A stretch of DNA of 64,000 nucleotides, from the NCBI RefSeq assembly GCF_000374805.1, contig NZ_KB895344.1:62001-126000 (forward strand), written 5' to 3'. This document shows positions 1-9,458 of this stretch, piece by piece; the stretch's first letter is position 1, and each line of letters opens with the position of its first letter. Origin of the DNA: Chitiniphilus shinanonensis DSM 23277. GTDB taxonomy: Bacteria; Pseudomonadota; Gammaproteobacteria; Burkholderiales; Chitinibacteraceae. The translations under genes were made by a program, and so were the position numbers. A model generated the notes under the pieces. The model was not told the origin of the DNA. It was given only the letters and a program-made list of their open reading frames with translations, and searched no databases.

Positions 1-275
1 GGCCTGCATCGTGGTGCGATCTGCCAATTGTCGGAGACGAGCGTTCGGTGCCCTGTGCCAAGCGGCGTGGCCATGAAGGGAACCGGGTGGGCGGAGTCAA
101 TACAGCCGCCGCTTCCAGCGTCGATGGCACATGCGCGGATCGGCAAATACCGCTGGATGGGACCAGGGGAGGGGGCGTGGGCGGGCATCAATTTACTTAC
201 AGGGCTGCGTTATGATAACGCCGGCAATGAATGTAACAGTCGCAAATATCACTACAACTTAAAGAGGATGGAGCG

Positions 276-2261
276 ATGAATTTCCCTCGCATGCGCAAGC
301 TCTCGATGGCGTGCATGATCGCCATCGGTACCTTGGGTCCCGTGGTCATGAATGCCTCGTCCGCCCACGCCTATGTGGCCTGGACGGAAGGCGTCACCTA
401 CACCGCCGGCACCTTCGTCACCTACAACGGTGTCGACTATCAGGCACTGGTCACCCATATCGCCTACACCGGCGCCAACTGGAATCCGGCAGCGACTCCC
501 ACGCTGTGGAAGAACGTCGGCACCAGCAGCACCCCGACGCCCACCCCGGTGGTGACGCCGACCCCGACGCCCAAGCCCACTCCGACGCCGACCCCCGTCG
601 TGACGCCGACCCCGACTCAGGTCGTGACCCCGACTCCGACGCCCGTGGTCACCCCGACCCCGGCCGGCAATTGCGGCGCGGCCTGGGATGCCGGCGCCGT
701 CTACAACGGCGGCGATCGCGCCAGCTACAACGGCACCATCTACGAAGCCAAGTGGTGGACCAAGGGTGACAACCCCGCCCAAGCCGGTGAATGGGGTGTC
801 TGGAAGGTGATCGGCCCCTGCGGCGGTGGCACCACCCCGACGCCGACCCCCGTCGTGACCCCCACACCCACGCCGGTGGTGACGCCCACCCCGACGCCGG
901 TCGTCACACCTACCCCGACCCCGGTGGTGACGCCGACCCCGACGCCGGTGGTCACGCCGACCCCCGCGCCGGCCAGCTACAAGCCGCAGATCACCTACAT
1001 TCCCGCGCCGGCCGGCTACCCGACCGCTGCGCAGTTCACCGCCGCCGAAAACGCGCTGATGGCGCAGGCCGGTACCGATGCGCAGGCGATCAACCGCATC
1101 CGCGCCGCGCTGGCCGTGCTGCCCGATGCCCAGGTGGAAGCCGTGGTGCCGGGACGTGCCGCCAACCCGGACAACGTCAAGCGCGTGGAGCGCGTGATGG
1201 GTGAGGCCCGCTTTGACGAGATGTTCCCGATCCGTCATGTGAACTACACCTACACCAACTTCCTGCGTGGCGTGGCCAAGTTCCCGGCCTATTGCACCAA
1301 CTACACCGACGGCCGCGACGCCGACGCCATCTGCCGCAAGCTGCTGGCCACCTCGTTCGCGCACTTCGTCCAGGAAACCGGCGCCAACTGGCCGTCGCTG
1401 ACCGTCGCCACCGCACGCACCTACGCGGACCACAACAACCCGGTGCTGGCGACCATGGCGCAGAACGACGTCATCCCGACCTACCGTCAGGCGCTGTGGT
1501 ACCTGCGCGAATCGGGCTACAACGAAGGCTCGTCGGTGGGTTCGTACCAGGATTGCTTCCGTGGTGCCGGCAGCTCGATCTTCTCGGTGTTCTACCCGTG
1601 CGCGCAGAACAGCCAGGGCAGCTTCATCGACTACTTCGGCCGTGGTTCCAAGCAATTGTCGTGGAACTACAACTACGGTCCGTTCAGCAAGTCGCTCTAC
1701 GGTGACGTGAACGTGCTGCTGGACAACCCGGCTCGCGTTGCCGACACCTGGCTCAACTTCGCCTCGGCCATCTGGTTCGCCGTGTACCCGCAATCGCCCA
1801 AGCCTCCGATGACCTGGGTGGTGGACGGTACCTGGCAGCCGAACGCGGTCGACCTCGCCAACAACATGAAGCCGGGCTTCGGCGCCACCGTGTTCATCAT
1901 CAACGGCGGCATCGAGTGTGGCGGCGGCGGTGCCGAGAAGTCGCAGGTGCAGAACCGTATCGCGGCGTACAAGGAAATCGCCAAGGTGATGAACGTGCCG
2001 GTGCCGGCCGATGAACCGCTGGGCTGCGCCAACATGAAGGGCTTCCAGTCCGGTTCCGCCGCGGCGACCAAGACCTACCTCGACAAGAACTGGGGCTACA
2101 ACGCCAACAACCCCGGTGGCGTGAGCTGGGCCTGCCAACTGGTGGATTACCAGATGCCGTTCTCGCTGGCGAACCCGGGCGACTACCAGGCCTGCGTGGA
2201 CTACATGTTCCGCGGCAAGGTCACCCACAACGGCCAAGTGGTGATCGACAACACCAAGTAA
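276..2261 (+). CDS. Secreted GH19 chitinase with two chitin-binding modules
   Basis: Likely an extracellular endochitinase that hydrolyses beta-1,4-GlcNAc links. Residues 1-32 form a signal peptide ending ASSAHA. Two aromatic-rich modules (about 33-82 and 130-182), each with a YNG-x-x-Y-x-A core and a terminal W-K, resemble CBM5/12. They are separated by TP-rich linkers at about 85-129 and 183-231; the second holds five 8-residue TPTPTPVV units. The GH19 catalytic domain covers about 290-661. E367 in HFVQETG fits the general acid, E412 in YLRESGY is a candidate second carboxylate, and FGRGSKQLSWNYNYG is the family's substrate-cleft signature. ATG at 276 follows an AAAGAGG ribosome site. The gene is monocistronic with its own terminator. 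Family call secure; substrate range is inference. Confidence 0.93.
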   Translation: MNFPRMRKLSMACMIAIGTLGPVVMNASSAHAYVAWTEGVTYTAGTFVTYNGVDYQALVTHIAYTGANWNPAATPTLWKNVGTSSTPTPTPVVTPTPTPKPTPTPTPVVTPTPTQVVTPTPTPVVTPTPAGNCGAAWDAGAVYNGGDRASYNGTIYEAKWWTKGDNPAQAGEWGVWKVIGPCGGGTTPTPTPVVTPTPTPVVTPTPTPVVTPTPTPVVTPTPTPVVTPTPAPASYKPQITYIPAPAGYPTAAQFTAAENALMAQAGTDAQAINRIRAALAVLPDAQVEAVVPGRAANPDNVKRVERVMGEARFDEMFPIRHVNYTYTNFLRGVAKFPAYCTNYTDGRDADAICRKLLATSFAHFVQETGANWPSLTVATARTYADHNNPVLATMAQNDVIPTYRQALWYLRESGYNEGSSVGSYQDCFRGAGSSIFSVFYPCAQNSQGSFIDYFGRGSKQLSWNYNYGPFSKSLYGDVNVLLDNPARVADTWLNFASAIWFAVYPQSPKPPMTWVVDGTWQPNAVDLANNMKPGFGATVFIINGGIECGGGGAEKSQVQNRIAAYKEIAKVMNVPVPADEPLGCANMKGFQSGSAAATKTYLDKNWGYNANNPGGVSWACQLVDYQMPFSLANPGDYQACVDYMFRGKVTHNGQVVIDNTK

Positions 2262-2282
2262 CAAATGCTGGTGCAGTAACTG

Positions 2283-2313
2283 AAACGGCGACCTTCGGGT
2301 CGCCGTTTTTTTT
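2283..2313 (+). terminator. Rho-independent terminator of the chitinase gene
   Basis: An 11-bp stem AAACGGCGACC/GGTCGCCGTTT with a TTCG tetraloop is followed by a T-rich run. It starts 22 bases after the chitinase stop codon. Confidence 0.93.
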
Positions 2314-2413
2314 CTTGATTCATCCAGCGGGAGCGGTTGGGCAGCGCCGATTCGCGGGGCCCGGACTCGGACCGCGACCTGATTTCCGCATGACCATCGC
2401 GCCGGTGCCCCTT

Positions 2414-3598
2414 TCAGGCCATGGCCGGCTTGCGAACCCGGCTCAGGCCCCAGGTGAGCAGCGCCGCCAGACTGATCGCACCGCCAGCGATGCAGACGCC
2501 GTACCAGCCGGCGGCGTGATAGGCCGATGCCGAAAGCAGCGAGCCGGCCGCGCCGCCAATGAAGTAGCTGGTCATGTAGGCGGCCGTCATGCGGCTGCGC
2601 GCGTCGGGCCGCAGCTTGTACAACACGCTCTGGTTGCTCACGTGCACCGCCTGCACCGCCAGATCCAGCACCAGCACGCCGACCACGAACGCTGCCAGCG
2701 AGCGTTGCGCGACAGCGATCGGCAGCCATGACAGCAGCAGCAGCACCAGCCCGACCGTGGTGGTGCGGTCCGCGCCGCCCCGGTCGGCCATCCGCCCGGC
2801 ACCGCTCGCGGCCAGCGCCCCGGCGGCGCCCACCAGGCCGAACAGCCCGATGGTGGCTTCCGAGAAGTGAAAGGGCGCTTCGCTCAGCAGAAAGGCCATC
2901 GAGGTCCACAGCACGCTGAAGATGGCGAAGGAAAAGGCGCCCAGCGCTGCACGCAGGCGCAGCGCCGGTACTTCGACAAACAGCCGCAACACCGACGCCA
3001 GCAACTGCGGGTAGCGCATGCTGGCGGGTTCGCGGTAGGTCGGCAGCGCGCGCCACAGCGCCAGTGCGGTGACCACCAGCAGCGGTGCCGCCACCCAATA
3101 CACCGTGCGCCAGCCGCCCAGTTCGGCCAGCAGGCCGGCGGCGGTGCGGGCCAGCAGGATACCCAGCAGCAGCCCGCTCATCAGCGTGCCGACCACCCGG
3201 CCGCGCTGGTCCGGCGCGGCCAGCGTGGCACCGAGCGGCACCAGCACCTGCGCCACCACCACGAACAAGCCGGTCAGCGTGGTACCGACCAGGATCTGCG
3301 CCACACTGTGCGCGCTGGCGGTGATCGCCAGGCCGCAGGCCGCCAGCAGCGTCATGCCGACGATCAGCCCGCGCCGCTCCATCACGTCGCCCAGCGGCAC
3401 CAGGAACACCAGCCCCAGCGCATAGCCGAGCTGGGCCGTGGTCACGATGAAGCCGGCCAGTGCCTCGGACATGCCGAAGGCGGTGGCCAGGGTGCCCAGC
3501 AATGGCTGCGCGTAGTAGTTGCTGGCGACGGTCAGGCCGGTGGCGAAGGCCATCAGCGCGACCAGACGCGATGTGAGCGGGGGATGGGTTTGACTCAT
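2414..3598 (-). CDS. MFS transporter (drug/metabolite exporter type)
   Basis: A 394-residue major facilitator superfamily protein with about 12 hydrophobic segments. The N-terminus carries SNYYAQPLL, a hallmark of an MFS_1 group of small-molecule exporters. The loop between TM2 and TM3 has GDVMERRG, a variant of the MFS motif A (GxxxDRxGRR). It is transcribed away from a LysR regulator whose start lies 92 bp off. This divergent layout usually means the LysR protein controls the exporter. Substrate cannot be read from sequence. Confidence 0.85.
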   Translation of the reverse strand: MSQTHPPLTSRLVALMAFATGLTVASNYYAQPLLGTLATAFGMSEALAGFIVTTAQLGYALGLVFLVPLGDVMERRGLIVGMTLLAACGLAITASAHSVAQILVGTTLTGLFVVVAQVLVPLGATLAAPDQRGRVVGTLMSGLLLGILLARTAAGLLAELGGWRTVYWVAAPLLVVTALALWRALPTYREPASMRYPQLLASVLRLFVEVPALRLRAALGAFSFAIFSVLWTSMAFLLSEAPFHFSEATIGLFGLVGAAGALAASGAGRMADRGGADRTTTVGLVLLLLSWLPIAVAQRSLAAFVVGVLVLDLAVQAVHVSNQSVLYKLRPDARSRMTAAYMTSYFIGGAAGSLLSASAYHAAGWYGVCIAGGAISLAALLTWGLSRVRKPAMA

Positions 3599-3690
3599 GA
3601 TGGGGGCGAGAACGGGAACGGCTCTCAGTATCCACTCGTGGTTGTCATCTCACCAATGTATTGTTTTGATGGTTTTGATCGTGGATCGAG

Positions 3691-4569
3691 ATGATGAACC
3701 TGCGACAGATCGAATTGGCGTTGGCCGTGGCGGAAGAAGAAAACTTCACCCGCGCCGCGCAACGCTGCCATATCGTGCAGTCGGCGCTGAGCCACCAGGT
3801 GGCGCGGTTGGAGGAGACGTTGGGAGCGCAGTTGTTCGAACGCGGCGCCCGCCGCACCAGGCTGACCCCGGCCGGACAGGTGTTCGTCCCCGCCGCCCGG
3901 CGCCTGCTGCACGAGGCGCAGCGGCTGAAGGAAGAGGTCGCCGCGGTCGGCGGCCAGGTACGCGGCACGCTGTCGGTGGGCGTGATCTCCGCACTGACGG
4001 TGCTGGAGCCGGTGGACCTGCTGGCGGATTTCCACCAGCGCCATCGTCAGGTCGATGTGCGGCTGCAGATGGGCATGAGCGAAACCATGATGGCCGACGT
4101 GCGCGAGCACCGGCTGGACATCGCCTTCGTCGGCCTGTGGCCGGACGAGCGCATCGAAGGGTTGCAGTCGCGGCTGCTGGAAGAAGAAGCGCTGGTGGCG
4201 GTGGTGTGGCAGGGGCATCCGCTGGCGCGGCTGGGCGAAGTCTGTCTGGCGCAGCTCGCCGCCGAGCCGCTGGTCGACTACTACACCGGCAGCGGTGCAC
4301 GGCGGCAGACCGACGAGGCGTTCCGTGCCGCCGGCTATGACCGCCATGTCCATTTCGAGGTCGGCCACGTCGATCTGCTGGCGCGCATTGTGCGGCGCCA
4401 GCTGGCGATCGGCCTGGTGCCGGCGCGTACCGCGCCGGGGCTGGGTGGCTTGGCGATCCTGCCGGTGCGCGACGCGCCGTCGCGGCGGGTGTACTGCACC
4501 TGGTCGCGTCATCCCACGCCGGCGGCGATGGCCTTCCTCGAACTGGCGCTGGCGCGTTTTCCCGGCTGA
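3691..4569 (+). CDS. LysR-family transcriptional regulator
   Basis: A 292-residue LysR-type regulator. Residues 1-60 form the winged helix-turn-helix, with NFTRAAQRCHIVQSALSHQV as the recognition region. The rest is a LysR substrate-binding domain. It is divergent from the MFS exporter at 2414-3598. The 92-bp gap contains CAATGTATTG (3654-3663), a small inverted repeat of the kind LysR proteins bind, so control of exporter and self is plausible. Tandem ATGs (3691, 3694) make the exact start uncertain by one codon. Confidence 0.88.
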   Translation: MMNLRQIELALAVAEEENFTRAAQRCHIVQSALSHQVARLEETLGAQLFERGARRTRLTPAGQVFVPAARRLLHEAQRLKEEVAAVGGQVRGTLSVGVISALTVLEPVDLLADFHQRHRQVDVRLQMGMSETMMADVREHRLDIAFVGLWPDERIEGLQSRLLEEEALVAVVWQGHPLARLGEVCLAQLAAEPLVDYYTGSGARRQTDEAFRAAGYDRHVHFEVGHVDLLARIVRRQLAIGLVPARTAPGLGGLAILPVRDAPSRRVYCTWSRHPTPAAMAFLELALARFPG

Positions 4570-4671
4570 TCTGGCCGGGATTGCCGCGCTGGCGGCCGAA
4601 CGGGAATCCCGGCTTGCCGTCGGGCGGTCGCTGCGCCAGCATTCAGGCATCACTGTCCAGGGAAGACCGTC

Positions 4672-5427
4672 ATGTCCGACGATATCCAGCTTGAAATCTG
4701 TGCCGGTTCGGCCGCCTCGGCGCTGGCGGCACAGGAAGGCGGCGCGGTGCGCGTCGAATACTGCGACAACCTGTTCGAGGGCGGCACCACGCCGTCGCAT
4801 GGCGCCATCGCCGCCGCGCGCGATCGGTTGTGGATCACTCTCAACGTCATCATCCGCCCGCGCGGTGGCGACTTCCTCTACGACGAAATCGAATTCGAGG
4901 TGATGAAGCGCGACGTGCTGGCCTGCAAGAAGCTGGGCGCGGACGGCGTGGTGATCGGCCTGCTGACCGCCGACGGCGACGTGGACGTGGCGCGTACTCG
5001 CGAACTGGTCGAGCTGGCCGCGCCGATGCAGGTCACCTTCCACCGCGCCTTCGATGTCGCGCGCGACCCGATGAAGGCGCTGGAGGACGTCATCGCCGCC
5101 GGCTGCAACCGCCTGCTTACCAGCGGCCAGGCGCCCAGCGCACTGGAGGGCGCATTGCTGCTGGCCGAACTGAATCGTGCCGCCGCAGGTCGCCTGGTGG
5201 TGATGCCGGGCGCCGGGGTGCGCGCCAACAACATCGGCGAACTGGTGAAGGTGACCGGCTGCCGCGAATTCCATACCTCGGCGCGGGCGCCGCGCCCGTC
5301 CGGCATGCGCTGGCGCAACCCGGTGGTGAAGATGGGCGCGCCCGGCCAGGACGAATACGAGATCCTCGACACCTTCGCGCCGCTGGTGGCGGAAATCCTC
5401 GGCAACGCCCGCGCCGCACTGGAGTGA
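4672..5427 (+). CDS. cutC: CutC-family protein (copper homeostasis / PF03932)
   Basis: A 251-residue TIM-barrel protein of the CutC family. Diagnostic stretches are LEICAGSAASALAAQEGGA near the N-terminus, RVEYCDNLFEGGTTPSHG, NVIIRPRGGDF (the family's IRPRxGDF motif), TFHRAFD and LLTSGQAPSALEG. CutC was linked to copper tolerance in E. coli, but the biochemical role is unsettled. Length matches E. coli CutC (about 248). ATG at 4672 follows GGAAGA. It stands alone between lysR and convergent ilvA and shares a terminator with ilvA. Confidence 0.93.
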   Translation: MSDDIQLEICAGSAASALAAQEGGAVRVEYCDNLFEGGTTPSHGAIAAARDRLWITLNVIIRPRGGDFLYDEIEFEVMKRDVLACKKLGADGVVIGLLTADGDVDVARTRELVELAAPMQVTFHRAFDVARDPMKALEDVIAAGCNRLLTSGQAPSALEGALLLAELNRAAAGRLVVMPGAGVRANNIGELVKVTGCREFHTSARAPRPSGMRWRNPVVKMGAPGQDEYEILDTFAPLVAEILGNARAALE

Positions 5428-5445
5428 TCCGGCGAGCGCCGGACA

Positions 5446-5472
5446 AAAAGGCCACGCGATGCGTGGCCTTTT
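5446..5472. terminator. Bidirectional terminator between cutC and ilvA
   Basis: A 12-bp perfect stem AAAAGGCCACGC/GCGTGGCCTTTT with a 3-base loop lies between two convergent genes. The A and T runs allow it to work in both directions. Confidence 0.9.
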
Positions 5473-5493
5473 CGTTGCCCGGCGCCAGCGCGC

Positions 5494-7014
5494 TCAGGAC
5501 AGGAACAGCTTGTACGCCGGGTTGGTGCTTTCCATCCAGTACGGGTAGCCCAGCTTTTCCAGGAAGGCGACGAACGCCTCGTTGTCGCCTTCCGGCACCT
5601 GGATGCCGACCAGTACCCGGCCATAATCGGCGCCGTGGTTGCGGTAGTGGAACAGGCTGATGTTCCACTTGCCGCCCATCTGGTTGAGGAAGTTCATCAG
5701 CGCGCCGGGGCGCTCGGGGAATTCGAAGCGCAGCAGGCGTTCGTCCTGCGCCTGCGGCGCACGGCCGCCGACCAGGTGGCGGATGTGCAGCTTGGCGGTT
5801 TCGTTGTCGGTGAGGTCGATCGCGGCCAGGCCGTGGTCGGCCAGCCTGCCGATCAGGTCGGCCACCTCGGCGCGGTGCTGGATCGACAGGCCGACGAAGA
5901 TATGCGCGACCTCGTCGTTGGCGTAGCGGTAGTTGAACTCCGTGACGTTGCGCGCGCCCAGCAGCGAACAGAAGTCGCGATAGGCACCCGGTCGCTCGGG
6001 AATGGTCACCGCGATGATGGCCTCGCGCTCCTCGCCCATCTCGGCCTGTTCCGCCACGTAGCGCAGCCGGTCGAAGTTCATGTTGGCGCCGGAGGCGATC
6101 GCCACCAGCGTGCGATCCTGCGCGTTCTCGCGCGCCGCCCACAGTTTGGCGCCGGCGATGGCCAGCGCGCCGGCCGGCTCCAGGATCGAGCGCGTGTCCT
6201 CGAACACGTCCTTGATTGCCGCGCACATGGCGTCGGTATCGACCAGGATCACGTCGTCCACCAGCTCGCGGCACAGGCGGAAGGTCTCCTCGCCCACCTG
6301 CTTCACCGCCACGCCGTCGGCGAAGATGCCCACCTGCGGCAGGTTCACCCGCTCGCCCAGCTTCAGGCTCAGGTACATGGCGTTGGCGTCGGTCGGCTCC
6401 ACGCCGATGATCTTCACTTCGGGCCGAAGCCGCTTCACGTAGGCCGCCACGCCCGCGATCAGGCCGCCGCCGCCGACCGGGATGAAGATGGCGTCCAGCG
6501 TATCCGGGTGCTGGCGCAGGATCTCCATGCCGATGGTGCCCTGGCCCGCGATGACTTCCGGATCGTCGTAGGGATGGATGAAGGTGGCGCCGGTCTCCTC
6601 GGTGATCTTCATCGCGTGCAGGTAGCAGTCGGAGTACGAATCGCCCACCAGCACCACCTCGGCGCCGCGCCGCGCCACCGCATCCACCTTGATGTGCGGC
6701 GTGGTGGCCGGCATCACGATGGTGGCGCGGCATTGCAGCATCTGCGCCGACAGCGCCACGCCCTGCGCGTGGTTGCCGGCCGAGGCGCAGATCACGCCGC
6801 GCTCCAGCTCGGAACGGCTCAGCTTCACCATCTTGTTGTACGCGCCGCGGATCTTGAAGCTGAACACCGGCTGCATGTCCTCGCGCTTGAGCAGCACCTT
6901 GTTGCCAATGCGGCGAGACAGGTTGGGGGCGGCTTCCAGCGGGGTTTCCACCGCCACGTCGTAGACGCGGGCGGCCAGGATGCGTTCGAGATAATCGGGC
7001 TTGGACGGGGACAT
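5494..7014 (-). CDS. ilvA: Threonine ammonia-lyase, biosynthetic
   Basis: PLP enzyme converting L-threonine to 2-oxobutanoate, the first committed step to isoleucine. The first ~320 residues are the PLP fold: the Schiff-base lysine is in SFKIRGAYNK, and PVGGGGLIAG is the glycine-rich phosphate-binding loop. The C-terminal ~180 residues hold two ACT-like regulatory domains (each with a PERPGA/PERPGAL motif), which in this family mediate isoleucine inhibition and valine activation. The start at 7014 (MSPSKPDYLERI) gives 506 residues, close to the usual 514. An upstream in-frame extension to 7140 has no family similarity and was rejected. Confidence 0.95.
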   Translation of the reverse strand: MSPSKPDYLERILAARVYDVAVETPLEAAPNLSRRIGNKVLLKREDMQPVFSFKIRGAYNKMVKLSRSELERGVICASAGNHAQGVALSAQMLQCRATIVMPATTPHIKVDAVARRGAEVVLVGDSYSDCYLHAMKITEETGATFIHPYDDPEVIAGQGTIGMEILRQHPDTLDAIFIPVGGGGLIAGVAAYVKRLRPEVKIIGVEPTDANAMYLSLKLGERVNLPQVGIFADGVAVKQVGEETFRLCRELVDDVILVDTDAMCAAIKDVFEDTRSILEPAGALAIAGAKLWAARENAQDRTLVAIASGANMNFDRLRYVAEQAEMGEEREAIIAVTIPERPGAYRDFCSLLGARNVTEFNYRYANDEVAHIFVGLSIQHRAEVADLIGRLADHGLAAIDLTDNETAKLHIRHLVGGRAPQAQDERLLRFEFPERPGALMNFLNQMGGKWNISLFHYRNHGADYGRVLVGIQVPEGDNEAFVAFLEKLGYPYWMESTNPAYKLFLS

Positions 7015-7205
7015 GGCGGGCGGACGGTGAATTGTCGGAAACCCTTGATTGTACAGGCTGTAAGCTGGGGCGTCCCGGCGCCGATCAATTTTCCGTGGGC
7101 ACGCCGGCGGCGCTTCGATCCGCCCCGGCGCGCGGGGCAAGGCCGCGCCCGCCGCGACCGGGCAAACCGGCTACTTGCGCGCCACGGCGGATCGCTTTGC
7201 GCGTG

Positions 7206-8237
7206 TCACAGCCCCAGGCCGGACGATGACGCCGGGCGAGGTACGGGATCGCGGTTGGCGCCCAGCCCATCGTGCAGCACCTGATTGTCGAAGGCGATGG
7301 CGACGTTGCGGCAGAACAGCTCCACCAGCTGGCGGTCGGCGTTGGAGAGCGCCACCGGGCCATCGACGATCAGCAGGTTGGCCGCGCCGTGGCGCGAGCG
7401 GAAGAAGCCGACGAAGTGATCGGCGCCGAACACGCTGGCGCCTTCGCGGATCGCCTGCTCGATGGTCGGCCCGAAGCGCGACAGGTCGGCGTCCGACAGC
7501 GGCTTGCCGCACAGGTCGGTGTAGCCGCCGGTGGCATACAGCACCGTCATCCCCTGATCACGCTCGACGGCGGCCACCGCGCCGTTCACCACCACGTACA
7601 GCGCCTCCTGTTCGAAGAACAGCAGCGCCTGCAGCTGTTCCAGCACGCCCTGGGCGAACTGTCGCATCGATTGCAGGCGGAAGATGTCGCTCGACGCATC
7701 CACCACTTTGAGCAGCCCGCGCCGGTTGGCGTCCAGCATCTGCCGCTGGCGCTCGATCAGCATGATGTCGCGGTAGGAGCGCAACGTGCCGAGCACCGCG
7801 GTGTACAGCTTGTCGCGCGTCAGCTCGGTCTTGGCCTTGTAGTCGTTGATGTCGTAGTTCTCGATCACCTCGCGTTCCGGCGCGGCGCCCGGCTGGCCGG
7901 TGCGCAGGATGATGCGCACCTGGTGGTTGCCCAGGTCCTCGCGCACCACGCGCGCGGTATTGAGCCCGGCCTCTTCGGATTCCATCACCACGTCGAGCAG
8001 GATCAGCGCCACGTCGTCGCGCTCCGCCAGGTAATCCACCGCCTCGCGCCCGGAGTAACACGACAGCAGGTTGAGCGGCCGGCCCAGGAACTGCACGCTG
8101 CCCAGCGCCAGCCGGGTCACCTGGTGGATGTCGGGCTCGTCGTCCACGATCAGCACGTTCCAGGGATCGGTGAGCGCGGCCGTGGCTTCGTCCGCGCTGT
8201 CGTCGATCAGCCAGTCTTCGTCGGTGACGGTATCCAT
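7206..8237 (-). CDS. Response regulator, receiver + DUF3369, no HD output domain
   Basis: A 343-residue two-component protein. Residues about 25-150 are a CheY-like receiver: VLIVDDEPD supplies the acidic pair, LILLDVVME the phosphorylated Asp, and YKAKTELT the conserved Lys. The following DUF3369 region runs from LRSYRDI to the end. In many relatives DUF3369 is followed by an HD or HD-GYP phosphodiesterase domain. Here the protein stops after AFDNQVLHDGLGANRDP and a short low-complexity tail, so no catalytic output is encoded. ATG at 8237 has GGAAGG upstream. No partner histidine kinase lies nearby. Confidence 0.85.
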   Translation of the reverse strand: MDTVTDEDWLIDDSADEATAALTDPWNVLIVDDEPDIHQVTRLALGSVQFLGRPLNLLSCYSGREAVDYLAERDDVALILLDVVMESEEAGLNTARVVREDLGNHQVRIILRTGQPGAAPEREVIENYDINDYKAKTELTRDKLYTAVLGTLRSYRDIMLIERQRQMLDANRRGLLKVVDASSDIFRLQSMRQFAQGVLEQLQALLFFEQEALYVVVNGAVAAVERDQGMTVLYATGGYTDLCGKPLSDADLSRFGPTIEQAIREGASVFGADHFVGFFRSRHGAANLLIVDGPVALSNADRQLVELFCRNVAIAFDNQVLHDGLGANRDPVPRPASSSGLGL

Positions 8238-8474
8238 GGTCTTTTTCCTTCCAGGCGCCTGAACGCCCAGTATAGGAAGACCATTCCACGCTTCGGCGTC
8301 AGCGGACGAACAGCCGGCGCCGCGGGTGGACGAACGCGCGGATTGACTGATCCGCCTTGCCGTATGCGGCGGCATGCGGTGTCAGGCTGGCCACCCCAGC
8401 AAGGCATGGCGGACACGCCTGTCGGCAAGCACGGTAAGGATCAGGGTGCCGGCACGCGCCCCGAGGCGCGGCGC

Positions 8475-9347
8475 TCAGTGCCGCTGGTTGCCCAGCGCGA
8501 TCAGCACCACCCCGCCCAGGATCACCGCCATGCCCACGCCGATCGGCAACGACAGCACCTCGTCGGCCAGCAGCGCGCCCAGCGCCACCGCGATCGCCGG
8601 GTTCACGTAGGCGTAGCTCATCGCCAGCGCGGGCCGGGCATGGCGCAGCACGTACACGTAGGCGTTGTACGCGACCAGCGAGCCGAACACGGTCAGGTAG
8701 GCCAGCGCCGCCCAGCCGTGCCAGTGCACCTCGGCCGGCAGGCGCTCGCCGCTGGCGGCCGAGACCAGCGCCAGGCCCACGCCGCCCACCGCCATCTGGA
8801 TCGCCGCCGACATCGGCCCCGCCGGCATCGCGATCCGCGCCTGCAATACCGAGGCAAAGGCCCAGGTGGCGGCGGCGATCACGATCAGGATGAAGCCCTT
8901 GGGGCTGGCGGCCAGGTGGGCGTCGAAGTTGAGGATGGCCACGCCGCCCAGGCCGAGCGCGATGCCCAGCCATTCCCCGGCACGCGGGCGGCTGCCCCAG
9001 GCCCAGGCGATCAGGATGGCGAACAACGGCCCGCAGGCCACCAGCAGCGCCGCCAGGCCCGACGGCACGGTCTCCTCGGCCACGCAGACGGCGCCGTTGC
9101 CCACGCCCAGCATCAGCAACCCCATGATGCCGGCGTTGCGCACCTCCGCCCAGCGCGGCCACGGCACGCCGCGCCAGCGCAGGAAGGCCAGCATCAGCCC
9201 CCCGGCGGCGAGAAAACGCATCGCCGCCAGCAACAGCGGCGGCATTTCGGCCACGGCGATGCGGATGGCCAGGTAGGTGGACCCCCACACCACGTACATC
9301 ATCAGCAGACACAGGGGCAGCAGCAGGCGGGGGGAAAGGGTTTTCAT
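8475..9347 (-). CDS. yedA: EamA/DMT-family exporter, YedA-like
   Basis: A 290-residue inner-membrane protein with about ten hydrophobic helices arranged as two EamA repeats. The N-terminal repeat has VVWGSTYLAIRIAV; the second has LTVFGSLVAYNAYVYVL and the terminal glycine-rich helix. It is closest in feel to E. coli YedA (306 residues), a drug/metabolite transporter of uncertain substrate. ATG at 9347 gives the family-typical start. It is divergent from hslU (111 bp apart). Confidence 0.85.
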   Translation of the reverse strand: MKTLSPRLLLPLCLLMMYVVWGSTYLAIRIAVAEMPPLLLAAMRFLAAGGLMLAFLRWRGVPWPRWAEVRNAGIMGLLMLGVGNGAVCVAEETVPSGLAALLVACGPLFAILIAWAWGSRPRAGEWLGIALGLGGVAILNFDAHLAASPKGFILIVIAAATWAFASVLQARIAMPAGPMSAAIQMAVGGVGLALVSAASGERLPAEVHWHGWAALAYLTVFGSLVAYNAYVYVLRHARPALAMSYAYVNPAIAVALGALLADEVLSLPIGVGMAVILGGVVLIALGNQRH

Positions 9348-9458
9348 CCGGTTGACGATAGCAGGCGCGCGCCCGGCTGAAACGTCACAGCCGCGCTTTA
9401 AAATCGGCAAACAGCCCCCAGCTTGGGCTGTATTCGCAATCAGCCGCCGCCCGCCGCC

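Noticed and set aside
28..279. Plus-strand 83-codon ORF before the chitinase gene
   Set aside because: No ribosome site or recognisable sequence, and it ends inside the chitinase start; more likely leader sequence.
530..970. Tandem repeats that could be taken for a CRISPR or satellite array
   Set aside because: They are in frame and encode the TP-rich linkers of the chitinase.
252..3635. Long minus-strand open frame across the chitinase and MFS genes
   Set aside because: It is antisense to a clear GH19 gene and out of frame with the MFS gene; its translation is a low-complexity Arg/His/Gly mix typical of GC-rich shadows.
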